From positions 1 to 64,000 of the forward strand of contig JAYQEA010000003.1 of NCBI GenBank assembly GCA_038138625.1: a stretch of 64,000 bases of DNA. The letters run 5' to 3'. The notes below the pieces were generated by a model, which saw only the letters and a list, made by a program, of their open reading frames with translations, was not told the origin of the DNA and made no database searches. The number at the start of each line of letters is the position of its first letter. The first letter of the stretch is position 1. This stretch comes from JAQXDR01 sp038138625 (GTDB lineage Bacteria; Pseudomonadota; Alphaproteobacteria; Rhodobacterales; Rhodobacteraceae). The translations under genes and the position numbers were made by a program. This document shows positions 17,811 through 26,375 of this stretch, piece by piece.

Positions 17811-19232
17811 ATGGCCGAACAAATTAAAACAGACCTTTTGGTGATCGGAGCAGGATCAGGTGGCTTGTCTGTCGCGGCGGGGGCCTCACAAATGGGAGCT
17901 GATGTTACCTTGCTTGAGGCACATCTGATGGGGGGGGATTGTCTCAATTATGGGTGTGTGCCGTCAAAAGCGCTGATTGCCAGTGGCAAACTAGCATATG
18001 AGATGTCAGCAGCAGCACCCTTTGGTATCACACCGGTCGAGGCTCAGGTCGATTACGCAGCAGCCAAGGATCATGTAGCCCAAGTGATTGAAACCATTGC
18101 TCCTGTAGACAGTCAGGAGCGGTTCGAGGCTTTGGGCGTTCGCGTAATTCGTGAGAGGGGACGGTTTTTGTCCCCGCGTGAAGTGCAGGCGGGCCCGTAT
18201 GTGATCCGCGCAAGGCGGGTGGTGATTGCAACGGGATCATCGCCGCTAATACCACCGATTCCAGGTTTGGATAGTGTTCCCTATCTGACCAACGAAACCT
18301 TATGGGCACTGCGCAAAGCTCCGGAGCATCTTTTGATTATCGGGGGTGGGCCGATCGGGATGGAAATGGCACAGGCCCATCGCCGGCTGGGTGCACAGGT
18401 TACTGTCATTGAAGGTGCCAAGGCTTTGGGTCGTGATGATCCCGAGATGGCAGCTGTGGTGCTTGAGCAGATGCGAGCCGAAGGTATTGCCATTGAAGAA
18501 GACGCCTTGGTCGAGTCAGTGAGTGAAATCGATGGTCGTGTAACCCTTGTTGTTCAGGATGGACGAGAGTTTCACGGCAGCCATGTGTTGGTCGCTGTAG
18601 GACGCAGGGCCAATACCGGCGATTTGGGGCTGGACGCAGCAGGTATCGAGACCACCCGGTCGGGGATCAAAGTAGATGCAGCCTTACGCACCACGAACCG
18701 CAGAGTTTATGCTATTGGTGATGTCGCAGGTGGGATGCAATTCACGCATGTGGCGGGCTATCATGCCGGGGTCATTATCAGATCAGCCTTGTTTGGTCTG
18801 CCGTCAAAAGCCAGAACTGCACATATCCCACGGGCGACCTATACCCAACCCGAACTCGCTCAGGTCGGATTGACCGAGGCAGACGCCCGAAAGACCTACG
18901 GTGATAAACTTGAGACTGCGACCTTCGATATCGAACACAACGACCGGGCCATCGCTGAACGCAAGACCACAGGCAAAATCAAAGTGATGGTTGTGAGCGG
19001 CCGGCCGGTCGGTGTCTCGATCGTCGGTGCGCAAGCAGGTGAGTTATCGTCGCTTTGGTCGCTTGTTTTGGTGAATAAACTGAAAATGTCACAAATTTCT
19101 GCCATGGTTGCGCCGTATCCGACCATTGCAGAGGTTAACAAACGCGTTGTGGGCGCGTATTTTACCCCCAGATTGTTTGAAAACGAAACCGTGAAGCGCG
19201 TGGTGCGCTTTGTGCAACGCTGGTTGCCCTAG
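17811..19232 (+). CDS. FAD-dependent pyridine nucleotide-disulfide oxidoreductase (mercuric-reductase/lipoamide-dehydrogenase-like)
   Basis: 473 residues. The N-terminal FAD Rossmann motif is GAGSGGLSVAAGASQMGA. The redox disulfide is GGDCLNYGCVPSKAL (Cys44 and Cys49). The NAD(P) motif is GGGPIGMEMAQ, the second FAD motif is RVYAIGDVAGG, and the dimerisation domain starts at about residue 340. The C-terminus lacks the extra vicinal cysteines of true MerA and the usual HxxxxE pair of lipoamide dehydrogenase is not obvious, so the substrate is unknown. AGGAG lies 6 bp before the ATG. The orphan sensor kinase gene follows after 33 bp. Confidence 0.9.
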   Translation: MAEQIKTDLLVIGAGSGGLSVAAGASQMGADVTLLEAHLMGGDCLNYGCVPSKALIASGKLAYEMSAAAPFGITPVEAQVDYAAAKDHVAQVIETIAPVDSQERFEALGVRVIRERGRFLSPREVQAGPYVIRARRVVIATGSSPLIPPIPGLDSVPYLTNETLWALRKAPEHLLIIGGGPIGMEMAQAHRRLGAQVTVIEGAKALGRDDPEMAAVVLEQMRAEGIAIEEDALVESVSEIDGRVTLVVQDGREFHGSHVLVAVGRRANTGDLGLDAAGIETTRSGIKVDAALRTTNRRVYAIGDVAGGMQFTHVAGYHAGVIIRSALFGLPSKARTAHIPRATYTQPELAQVGLTEADARKTYGDKLETATFDIEHNDRAIAERKTTGKIKVMVVSGRPVGVSIVGAQAGELSSLWSLVLVNKLKMSQISAMVAPYPTIAEVNKRVVGAYFTPRLFENETVKRVVRFVQRWLP

Positions 19233-19265
19233 GGGCGCCAAAACAGGGAGTGTAAAAGGCCGGAT

Positions 19266-20651
19266 ATGCTACGCTCTTTGACCGGTCGCCTCCTTTTGCT
19301 GACAACGCTGTTTGTAATGTTGGCGCAGATTGTTATTTTCCTTCCGTCGGTCGCATATTTTCGGACCGACTACCTGCAAGAACGTCTGGAACGATCACAG
19401 ATCGCCTCGCTCGCGCTTTCTGCAGACGATATGATCAGTTTCGAATTGGAAGAAGAGCTGCTGCGCAATGCCGGTGTGTACAACGTGGTCTTGCGCACGG
19501 ATCAGGGTCGTCAGCTTGTTTTGTCAGGTCCACTGCCCGGACCTTTGACAAACACGTATGATTTGCGCGACGATTCACCTTTTTTGTTGATGCGTCATGC
19601 CTTGCTGCGCTTTGCCGACCGCGAACCGCAGGTGATCCGAGTGATCGGTGTGCCGGTGTTATCCGAAAATCAGGTGATTGAGGTTACGCTTGATGCGGCA
19701 CCTTTGCGCGCTGCAATGGTCAATTACGGCCTTCAGGTTCTTGTGGTTGCGACGGTTATATCTTTGGTGACTGGGACATTGTTGTTCTTTACGGCACGTT
19801 TGCTGTTGGTGCGTCCGATCCGGGGCGTGGTTGATCACATGCAATCTTATGCCAAAAACCCCGAGGATGCGCGCCGTATTATAACTCCGGGTGCGAATAT
19901 GACTGAAATGCGCGAAGCAGAAGAGGCTTTGCTGTATCTGCAAACCGAACTGACCCAATCGTTGCGCCAACGCGAACGTCTGGCGCAATTGGGGGCAGCT
20001 GTGGCGCGGGTAAATCATGACTTGCGCAATATACTGGCGTCGGCGCAGCTGTTTACAGATCGTATTGAGGAATCCGAGGACCCCTCCGTACGGCGTTTGG
20101 CGCCCAAGCTTATGCGGTCAATTTCGCGGGCAGTGTCGCTTTGTGAAAGCACTCTGGCCTTTGGCAAGTCTGAAGAACATCCCCCGAATTTGCAGCAATT
20201 TCCTTTGATAGACGTAGTTGATGATGTGTTCGTCGGCGAGCGTCTGGCGATCGAAGACGCCGGTCAGGGTGTTGATGTCGTCTTCGAAGAAGACGTATCG
20301 CGCGATCTGGTCATCACCGCAGATCCAGATCAGTTATTCCGATCTATCCAAAACATAGTTCGCAATGCCCGGCAGGCCATTGTCGCCACGGGAGAGCCCG
20401 GCAAGATTCGTTTGATCGGGTTTGACCTGTCGACGGAGTGGGTGATCGAGATTGCCGATAATGGTCCGGGGCTTCCGCCTCGCGCGCAAGAAAATCTCTT
20501 CAAGGCATTTCAGGGCAATGTCCGCAAAGGGGGCACTGGGTTGGGGCTCGCCATCGTGGCCGAGTTGATGCGTGGCCATGGTGGAAAGGCCGAATTGGCA
20601 AAGACCGGAGAGGACGGTACCACTTTTCGGATCACTTTACCAAAAAGCTAA
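19266..20651 (+). CDS. HAMP sensor histidine kinase, orphan
   Basis: 461 residues. TM1 is at about 5-28, followed by a periplasmic sensor region of roughly 125 residues. TM2 is at about 155-178 (VVATVISLVTGTLLFF), then a HAMP linker. The HisKA H-box RVNHDLRNILASAQL has His251. The ATPase has N-box IQNIVRNARQA, G1 IADNGPGLP and G2 KGGTGLGLAIV. No response-regulator gene lies nearby. It is 33 bp downstream of the oxidoreductase and probably cotranscribed; stimulus and partner are unknown. Confidence 0.92.
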   Translation: MLRSLTGRLLLLTTLFVMLAQIVIFLPSVAYFRTDYLQERLERSQIASLALSADDMISFELEEELLRNAGVYNVVLRTDQGRQLVLSGPLPGPLTNTYDLRDDSPFLLMRHALLRFADREPQVIRVIGVPVLSENQVIEVTLDAAPLRAAMVNYGLQVLVVATVISLVTGTLLFFTARLLLVRPIRGVVDHMQSYAKNPEDARRIITPGANMTEMREAEEALLYLQTELTQSLRQRERLAQLGAAVARVNHDLRNILASAQLFTDRIEESEDPSVRRLAPKLMRSISRAVSLCESTLAFGKSEEHPPNLQQFPLIDVVDDVFVGERLAIEDAGQGVDVVFEEDVSRDLVITADPDQLFRSIQNIVRNARQAIVATGEPGKIRLIGFDLSTEWVIEIADNGPGLPPRAQENLFKAFQGNVRKGGTGLGLAIVAELMRGHGGKAELAKTGEDGTTFRITLPKS

Positions 20652-21254
20652 TGTCCGTTTGCTGATTGTTAGCGCCACGCGCTTTCGTCATGTTGGTCGA
20701 ACTGTCAAAAAATCTTCAAACAGCGTGTATTTGAATAGTCCGCTGCACAAAGTGTTTTTCGGTATCAGTGGATTGCCCCAGGCAGATCTGAAAACGCTTG
20801 GGATTTCTCGATCTCGTACTTGAACATCCACCTTGGACCCTTGGTGTTCGGAAAACCTCTAAAACCTAGCCGCACTTGTGGTACGCGCTATCCGAGGTAT
20901 TTGACTTCGTTGGCACGCCAAAGCCCAAGCTGCGCAATCCTTTCGACATTGCTAAGGTGTGGGTCACCCATGCCGCTAATATTACAGTCGACCGATCTGA
21001 TGAAGCGGGCGCAGCCTCCGAATGGTAAGACACATTCGGTCTGGCCAAATGGCTGACACTCAGGCCTTTTACGCGGGCCCGATAAGACAAGAGTGCGCAC
21101 TGGTTGGCAGATCGGGTCGACCTACACTGTTTTATCGTCTTGAGGCGAGATCATCGCCAGAACACCCACGTTCCACGTTCACTCAGGCAGAGACAACTCT
21201 ACCTCAGATACCGGGAGCCCTCTGCGGATCTTCAGGCTAAAGACAAGCCGCGTT
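20652..21254 (+). other. gene-poor gap with a coding-like fragment
   Basis: No intact gene found. On the plus strand one frame is open from about 20870 to a TAA at 21028 (PHLWYALSEVFDFVGTPKP, later VWVTHAANITVDRSDEAG), with codon usage that looks coding but without a start codon or ribosome site. It was not matched to a family and may be the remnant of a lost gene. It lies between the ends of two convergent genes, so no promoters are expected. Confidence 0.35.
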
Positions 21255-22046
21255 TTAGCCTTGTATTCCTTGTGCATGTAAAAACTCTGTCAGGATATGT
21301 GCATATGTCTCGGGTGTTTCGACACAGGGCAGGTGACCAGCGCCCCGGATCAAACGCAGGTCCGAGCCGGGGATAAGGGCCAAAGTTTCTCGTACGAGAT
21401 CGGGTGGTGTGGCGCCGTCTTCGGTTCCTGCAATGCCAAGCGCGGGAAGGCGTAGACCGGAGGTGGCCTCTTTCAGATCTGTGCGCTGTATCGCTGCCGA
21501 GCATGCAGCATAGCCGCCTGACCGCTGCCCGACCAGCATATTGCGCCACAAATGCATGTCGGCTGTCTTGCGGAACTTGTCCGAGAACCATCGCGCCATG
21601 GTTGCGTCGGCCAAAGCTTCGATCCCATGCGCGTTGACCATGTCGATACGGTCCTGCCATATCTGCTGGGTGGCAATCTTGGCCCCGGTGTTTGAAAGAA
21701 CCAATCCCCTGACCAGATCCATACGCATCACAGCAAGAGCTTGCCCAATCATGCCACCGATGGACAGGCCTACAAAGATGGCATCCTTCAATCCAAGATG
21801 ATCCATCAGGGCCGCTATATCCTCTGCAAGGGTCGACATTTGCCATTGCCCGGCCGGACAATCTGATAGCCCGTGCCCGCGTTTGTCATAGCGAAGATAG
21901 CAGGCCTCTTTCGGCAACAGAGGCATAATGGCATCCCATAACCTCAGATCCGTCCCCAAAGAGTTTGCAAATACGACCGCCGGCGCGTCTCTGTCGCCGT
22001 CCAGTTGATAGTGGAGATGAAGTCCGTTGACATAGGCGATTGGCAT
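21255..22046 (-). CDS. Alpha/beta hydrolase, 3-oxoadipate enol-lactonase-like (PcaD)
   Basis: 263 residues with the PcaD pattern: HYQLDGDRDAPAVVFANSLG at the N-terminus (oxyanion region), nucleophile Ser95 in GLSIGGMIG, and acid Asp in GTEDGATPP. The catalytic His is in GAGHLPCVETP. PcaD hydrolyses 3-oxoadipate enol-lactone in the protocatechuate branch of the beta-ketoadipate pathway. No other pca gene is in the window, so a related lactonase or esterase role is equally possible. Last gene of a four-gene minus-strand unit, starting 2 bp after the dehydratase stop. Confidence 0.82.
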   Translation of the reverse strand: MPIAYVNGLHLHYQLDGDRDAPAVVFANSLGTDLRLWDAIMPLLPKEACYLRYDKRGHGLSDCPAGQWQMSTLAEDIAALMDHLGLKDAIFVGLSIGGMIGQALAVMRMDLVRGLVLSNTGAKIATQQIWQDRIDMVNAHGIEALADATMARWFSDKFRKTADMHLWRNMLVGQRSGGYAACSAAIQRTDLKEATSGLRLPALGIAGTEDGATPPDLVRETLALIPGSDLRLIRGAGHLPCVETPETYAHILTEFLHAQGIQG

Positions 22047-22048
22047 GC

Positions 22049-23026
22049 TCAGTCCTCAAGCAATGACAGGGCGTTGGCGAAGATGTTTGGGTCCACATTT
22101 CCACCCGAGATTGTGCAAATGACGGCGTCCCCTGTGATCTGATCGGCTTTGAAGAGCGCTGCGGCAAGGGCCACAGCACCACCGGGTTCTGCCACGACTT
22201 TTAACCTCAAAAACGCCAGCGCCATGGCGCGTAACGCCTGTTCATCACTGACAACCAACCCCGGACCGCATAGTCGGGCCATGACAGGAAAGGTGATATC
22301 CCCGGGAGAGGGCGTTAAAATCGCATCACACAGGCCGACGGCCTGTCCGGTGTTGTGCTGAATTTCCCCCGTGGCCAGCGACCGTGTGGTGTCATCAAAT
22401 TTTTCCGGTTCGCAAGGGCGCACGCGCAGGCCGGGTGCCTCGGCCTCCAATGCAAGGGCGATGCCTGAGGTCAGCCCGCCACCGCCACAACAGACCAAAA
22501 CATCCGCCGAAGTGACGCCCAGTTCAGCTGCCTGGGTGGCAATTTCAAGACCGGTTGTGCCCTGACCGGCAATCACCTGCGGTTCGTCATAGGGGCGGAT
22601 CAAGGTCAGGCCACGGTCTGCTGCAAGGCGCTCTCCGATATCTTCGCGACTTTCTCCGCCCGCGCGATCATATAGGACGACCTCTGCCCCAAGGGCGCGG
22701 GTGTTGGCGATTTTCAGTGCAGGTGCATCCGCCGGCATAATGATCACTGCCGGAATATCATGCTGACGGGCGGCCAACGCAACGCCTTGTGCGTGGTTGC
22801 CGCTGGAAAATGCCAAAACGCCTCTGCTGCGCATATCTGCATCCAATGCAGACACAGCCGACCACGCCCCTCTGAATTTGAAGCTTCCGGTGTGTTGCAG
22901 ACATTCGGGTTTAATCAAAACCCGACGGCCTGCAATTTTATCCAGAAACGGCGATGTCAGCATCGGTGTGCGTCTGGCATGTCCCTCTAGCCGGGAAGCG
23001 GCGTCTTTGATCATGGTGATATTCAT
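22049..23026 (-). CDS. PLP-dependent threonine/serine dehydratase family protein
   Basis: The 325-residue fold-type II PLP enzyme is of the short threonine dehydratase family without an ACT domain. The PLP Lys50 is in GSFKFRGAWSA. SSGNHAQGVALAA binds the substrate carboxylate, and the phosphate-binding loop is VCCGGGGLTSG. The length fits catabolic threonine/serine dehydratase or threo-3-hydroxyaspartate ammonia-lyase, and the sequence alone does not separate them. The gene lies between two alpha/beta hydrolase genes with 2-3 bp gaps. Confidence 0.88.
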   Translation of the reverse strand: MNITMIKDAASRLEGHARRTPMLTSPFLDKIAGRRVLIKPECLQHTGSFKFRGAWSAVSALDADMRSRGVLAFSSGNHAQGVALAARQHDIPAVIIMPADAPALKIANTRALGAEVVLYDRAGGESREDIGERLAADRGLTLIRPYDEPQVIAGQGTTGLEIATQAAELGVTSADVLVCCGGGGLTSGIALALEAEAPGLRVRPCEPEKFDDTTRSLATGEIQHNTGQAVGLCDAILTPSPGDITFPVMARLCGPGLVVSDEQALRAMALAFLRLKVVAEPGGAVALAAALFKADQITGDAVICTISGGNVDPNIFANALSLLED

Positions 23027-23029
23027 GGC

Positions 23030-23863
23030 TCAGGCCTGTGCTTTTAAAAGGTTTATCCACTGGCGTAGTGGTGCGAGGGCGTCGGCCTCATCCAAAAAGG
23101 GGACATGCCCACGATCCGCCACCTCGCCTGCAATCATATTGGGTGCGCGCCTTTGCATCTTGGCGAAGCAAGCGGGACTTAGTAGGTCCGAATTTTGTCC
23201 ACGCACCGCACAGGTTGCAGGCAATCTGGCAAATGCATCAAAAAATGGCCACAGATCGGGCAGGGGCAGTGCTCCTGCTGCTTCCACAGCGTCGCGCAGA
23301 CGAGGATCATAACTCAGCTGCAGACCCTCGGGGGTTTCGGTGTAGAAATGGGACACTTCTTGCGCCCATCGCGTGGCTGGCACCCCAGCAAAACCAGCCA
23401 TGACGCCCGGGCGTGCGGCGGCGGCCTCGGACAAAGTTTTCCACACTGGCGTTCGGCCCAGATAGTCCATGATGGCGGTCATGCCTGCCCCATCCAGTTC
23501 TGGCCCGATATCATTCAGGGCGGCGCCAAGCAGGCGCTGGGGCATCATCGCTGCAAGCCCCATAGCGATCAATCCCCCTCTTGAGGTGCCCAGAATTGCG
23601 GCCTTTTCCAACCCCAAGTGATCCAGTAATGCCAGGGCATCCTGACCTTCTTGCGGGATGGTGTAGGTTGCTGGATCTGCCCAGCCTGACTTGCCCCGGC
23701 CTCTGTAATCCAAACAAATCAGCCGGACGTCAGGAAAAAATGGCGCCATATAGGCAAAGTCGCGGTGGTCCCGGGTCAGTCCTGACAGGCAGAGAACCGG
23801 AAGCCCTGCGCCTTTATCGGTGTAATAAAGCTCAATCGCGTCGTTTGTCGTAAATGTGGGCAT
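23030..23863 (-). CDS. Alpha/beta fold hydrolase
   Basis: 277 residues from the ATG at 23863. Nucleophile Ser94 is in GTSRGGLIAMG, the oxyanion-hole region is LCLSGLTRDHRDF, and the likely catalytic His is in DRGHVPFLDE. The block DYRGRGKSGWADP is common in this hydrolase group. A longer open frame reaches 24040 but lies inside the dehalogenase gene. The ATG shares one base with the dehalogenase stop (TGATG), a sign of coupled translation. The substrate is unknown. Confidence 0.88.
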   Translation of the reverse strand: MPTFTTNDAIELYYTDKGAGLPVLCLSGLTRDHRDFAYMAPFFPDVRLICLDYRGRGKSGWADPATYTIPQEGQDALALLDHLGLEKAAILGTSRGGLIAMGLAAMMPQRLLGAALNDIGPELDGAGMTAIMDYLGRTPVWKTLSEAAAARPGVMAGFAGVPATRWAQEVSHFYTETPEGLQLSYDPRLRDAVEAAGALPLPDLWPFFDAFARLPATCAVRGQNSDLLSPACFAKMQRRAPNMIAGEVADRGHVPFLDEADALAPLRQWINLLKAQA

Positions 23864-24546
23864 CAGGTAACCAAGTCCGGAATGGTGGTGAGGTCGCTGA
23901 GAACATGGGCAGGACGATGCGCGAGGCGATCCATGGGGTCGCCCGCACGGTTGACCCATGCTGTCTTGAACCCATAGCCGGTGGCGGCGGCGGCATCCCA
24001 TCCATTTGACGACACAAACAGCACCTCGGATTCGAGACATCCAAGATGTGCGCCAACCAGATCGTATACAATGCTAGCAGGTTTAAAGATGCCGACGTCC
24101 TCGACCGACAAAACAGCGTTTAACGATTCGCCAATGACGGCGCTTTCAACTGCGGCAGAAAGCATCTCTTTGCTACCGTTGGACAGGATGGCACATGTTT
24201 TGCCCATCGCGCGCAATTTGGCCAACATCATCGGAACCTCTCGATAAGCTTCCAGTTCCCAATAAAGTGCCAGCAAATCCTCGCGCAGGGCCAGATTGCC
24301 ATGCAGCCCGTGTTTTTCCAGCGCCCAGTCCAGCCCATCCTGCGTGAGTTGCCAAAAGGGTTCATATTCGCCAGTGACCGCCCGCAGCCAGGAATATTGG
24401 AGTTGTTTCAGCCGCCAGTCCTCTGCCAGTGCCTGCCAGCAGGCGGCCAGCGCCTTTTGTCCCGGGCGCCCGGCCAGCTTGCGCGCGGCCGAGCCTACGT
24501 CAAACAAGGTGCCGTAGGCATCAAAGATACAGGTTGTGATGGGCAT
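23863..24546 (-). CDS. Haloacid dehalogenase, type II
   Basis: The 227-residue HAD protein is of the L-2-haloacid dehalogenase type. The nucleophile is Asp9 in IFDAYGTLFDV, and ILSNGSKEM carries the Ser. The Lys is in GIFKPASIVY, and the type II signature is VSSNGWDAAAATGYGF. The start is ATG 24546 with AGGAG 7 bp upstream; an ATG two codons earlier is too close to that site. The family hydrolyses 2-haloalkanoates to 2-hydroxy acids with inversion. It is the first gene of the four-gene unit, so its promoter should lie in 24547-24995. Confidence 0.92.
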   Translation of the reverse strand: MPITTCIFDAYGTLFDVGSAARKLAGRPGQKALAACWQALAEDWRLKQLQYSWLRAVTGEYEPFWQLTQDGLDWALEKHGLHGNLALREDLLALYWELEAYREVPMMLAKLRAMGKTCAILSNGSKEMLSAAVESAVIGESLNAVLSVEDVGIFKPASIVYDLVGAHLGCLESEVLFVSSNGWDAAAATGYGFKTAWVNRAGDPMDRLAHRPAHVLSDLTTIPDLVT

Positions 24547-24995
24547 GGTCATGCTCCTGCATAAAATAGTGCTGAAACAGTGGCACGCGATGCGGATATC
24601 GGAAAGAGACAATCTGCATCTGACGCGCAGGATTGTGATGTGACTGACAAACATAGGCTCCACAATGTGACTTTTGACCCCTCCAGAGCCATGAAGATTA
24701 TGATCTGTGAATTGGTGCAAAATTCCGTCTGGCGAGCAAATCTGCATCTGCCTGAAATTGTGCTGGATATATTTTCACCAAATGTACTATAGCCAAGATA
24801 TTCGATCTGGCCGCTGCAGTCCTTTTTGATACACGCAGGTTGGCACCCGGTGATCCGGTCGACAAACGGGCGGAGACAGAGGGGCTCGTGGCAAAGACCG
24901 ATACAGCAGGATCGTTGCGGAACAAAGTGCCATCCACGTATTTCGCAAACAGCACTGGTTAAATATACGCACTTTGAAATTTGTGAGAATTCTAA
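24547..24995 (+). other. divergent intergenic region, dehalogenase operon / MATE gene
   Basis: 449 bp between two outward-facing genes; it must contain both promoters. A short open frame on the minus strand (24698-24955) has no recognisable family or ribosome site and was not called. No clear operator palindrome was found by eye. Confidence 0.4.
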
Positions 24996-26375
24996 ATGTT
25001 TATTTCAGCGCACCGGCGCGCCACTTTGGTGCTGGGTCTGCCACTCGTTGGCGGACATTTGGCACAATTCCTGATAGGGCTCACGGATACCGTCATGCTG
25101 GGGTGGTATGGGGTTCAGGAATTGGCGTCTCTGGTTTTGGGGGGATCGTTCTTTTTCTTTTTCCTGCTTGCAGGGTCGGGCTTTGCCTGGGCGGTTATGC
25201 CTTTGGTGGCCGCGTTCGCGGATGCGGGTGACGAACAGATGGTACGTCGCACAACGCGGATGGGGTTGTGGTTGTCAGGATTTTTTTTCCTAGCCTGTTT
25301 GCCGGTTTTTTGGTTTGCCGAACCGCTTTTGCTTTTGATGGGGCAAGACCCTGTGCTGGCTGACATGGCGCATACATACCTTCGTATTGCTGGATGGGGT
25401 CTGTTGCCAGCGCTTGTCTTGATGACGCTCAAAAGCTACCTTGCTGCGCTGGAACGCACAGCTGTCGTTATGTGGGTGACCGTCGGAGCGGCGGGCGTGA
25501 ATGCCCTGGCCAATTATGTGCTAATCTTTGGCAGCTTTGGCGCGCCAGAGATGGGAATTGAAGGGGCTGCAATCGCATCACTTGTTACCCAGATTGTGTC
25601 AGTGGGCGTGGTGGTGGGCTATGCACAAGCAGTGCTGCCACAGCATGCTTTGTTTCAGCGTTTCTGGCGTCCTGATGCGGAAATTCTGGCAAAGGTCTTT
25701 CGGCTTGGCGTTCCTATTGGGATCACTAGCCTTGCTGAAACAGGTCTGTTTGTGGCTGTGTCTTTGATGATGGGATGGCTGGGAACGATAGCACTGGCGG
25801 CTCATGGCATCGTCATGCAACTGGCGACGGCGGCTTTCATGCTGCATCTCGGAATATCGAATGCGGTGACGGTGCGGGCGGCACAGGCTTATGCACGCAA
25901 AGATTCGGTGTTTCTGCTTCGGGCGGGTATTGCAGGCCTGCAGGTGTCCGTGGCGATATCAGTCGTGACGGTTGCCGTCTTTTTGGCGGTACCGGAACCC
26001 CTTTTGTTGGCATTTATGGATCCAGACGAACCAAAGCGTGATGCAATTTTGGTGGTTGGGGTTTCGCTGGTTGCGATGGCGGCGCTGTTTCAACTTTTTG
26101 ACGGGGCGCAGGTCGTGGCGCTTGGGCTGTTGCGTGGTGTTCAGGATACGCAGGTTCCGATGATTATGGCAGCGGTCGCCTATTGGGGCATCGGGTTGCC
26201 TGCGGCTTATCTGCTGGGCTTCTTATTCGACTTCGGTGCTATCGGGGTTTGGTCGGGGCTGGTCTTGGGTCTGTTGATCGCGGCATTACTTTTGCTTGCG
26301 CGGTTTTGGATACACGCAGTGCCCTATCTTGCAAGCGCCAAAAATCGTCAGCAGCCAGCGCCAAACCTCAGGTGA
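24996..26375 (+). CDS. MATE family efflux transporter
   Basis: 459-residue membrane protein with about twelve hydrophobic segments in two related halves, the usual NorM/DinF-type MATE length. The N-terminus PLVGGHLAQFLIGLTDTVMLGW and the mid-protein VPIGITSLAETGLF correspond to the equivalent TM1 and TM7 motifs, including the D in TDTVMLG. The C-terminal half has GVQDTQVPMIMAAVAYWGIG. MATE proteins export cationic compounds or dyes with Na+ or H+ influx; the substrate is unknown. The 3' end overlaps the convergent pgm gene by 8 bp. Confidence 0.93.
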   Translation: MFISAHRRATLVLGLPLVGGHLAQFLIGLTDTVMLGWYGVQELASLVLGGSFFFFFLLAGSGFAWAVMPLVAAFADAGDEQMVRRTTRMGLWLSGFFFLACLPVFWFAEPLLLLMGQDPVLADMAHTYLRIAGWGLLPALVLMTLKSYLAALERTAVVMWVTVGAAGVNALANYVLIFGSFGAPEMGIEGAAIASLVTQIVSVGVVVGYAQAVLPQHALFQRFWRPDAEILAKVFRLGVPIGITSLAETGLFVAVSLMMGWLGTIALAAHGIVMQLATAAFMLHLGISNAVTVRAAQAYARKDSVFLLRAGIAGLQVSVAISVVTVAVFLAVPEPLLLAFMDPDEPKRDAILVVGVSLVAMAALFQLFDGAQVVALGLLRGVQDTQVPMIMAAVAYWGIGLPAAYLLGFLFDFGAIGVWSGLVLGLLIAALLLLARFWIHAVPYLASAKNRQQPAPNLR

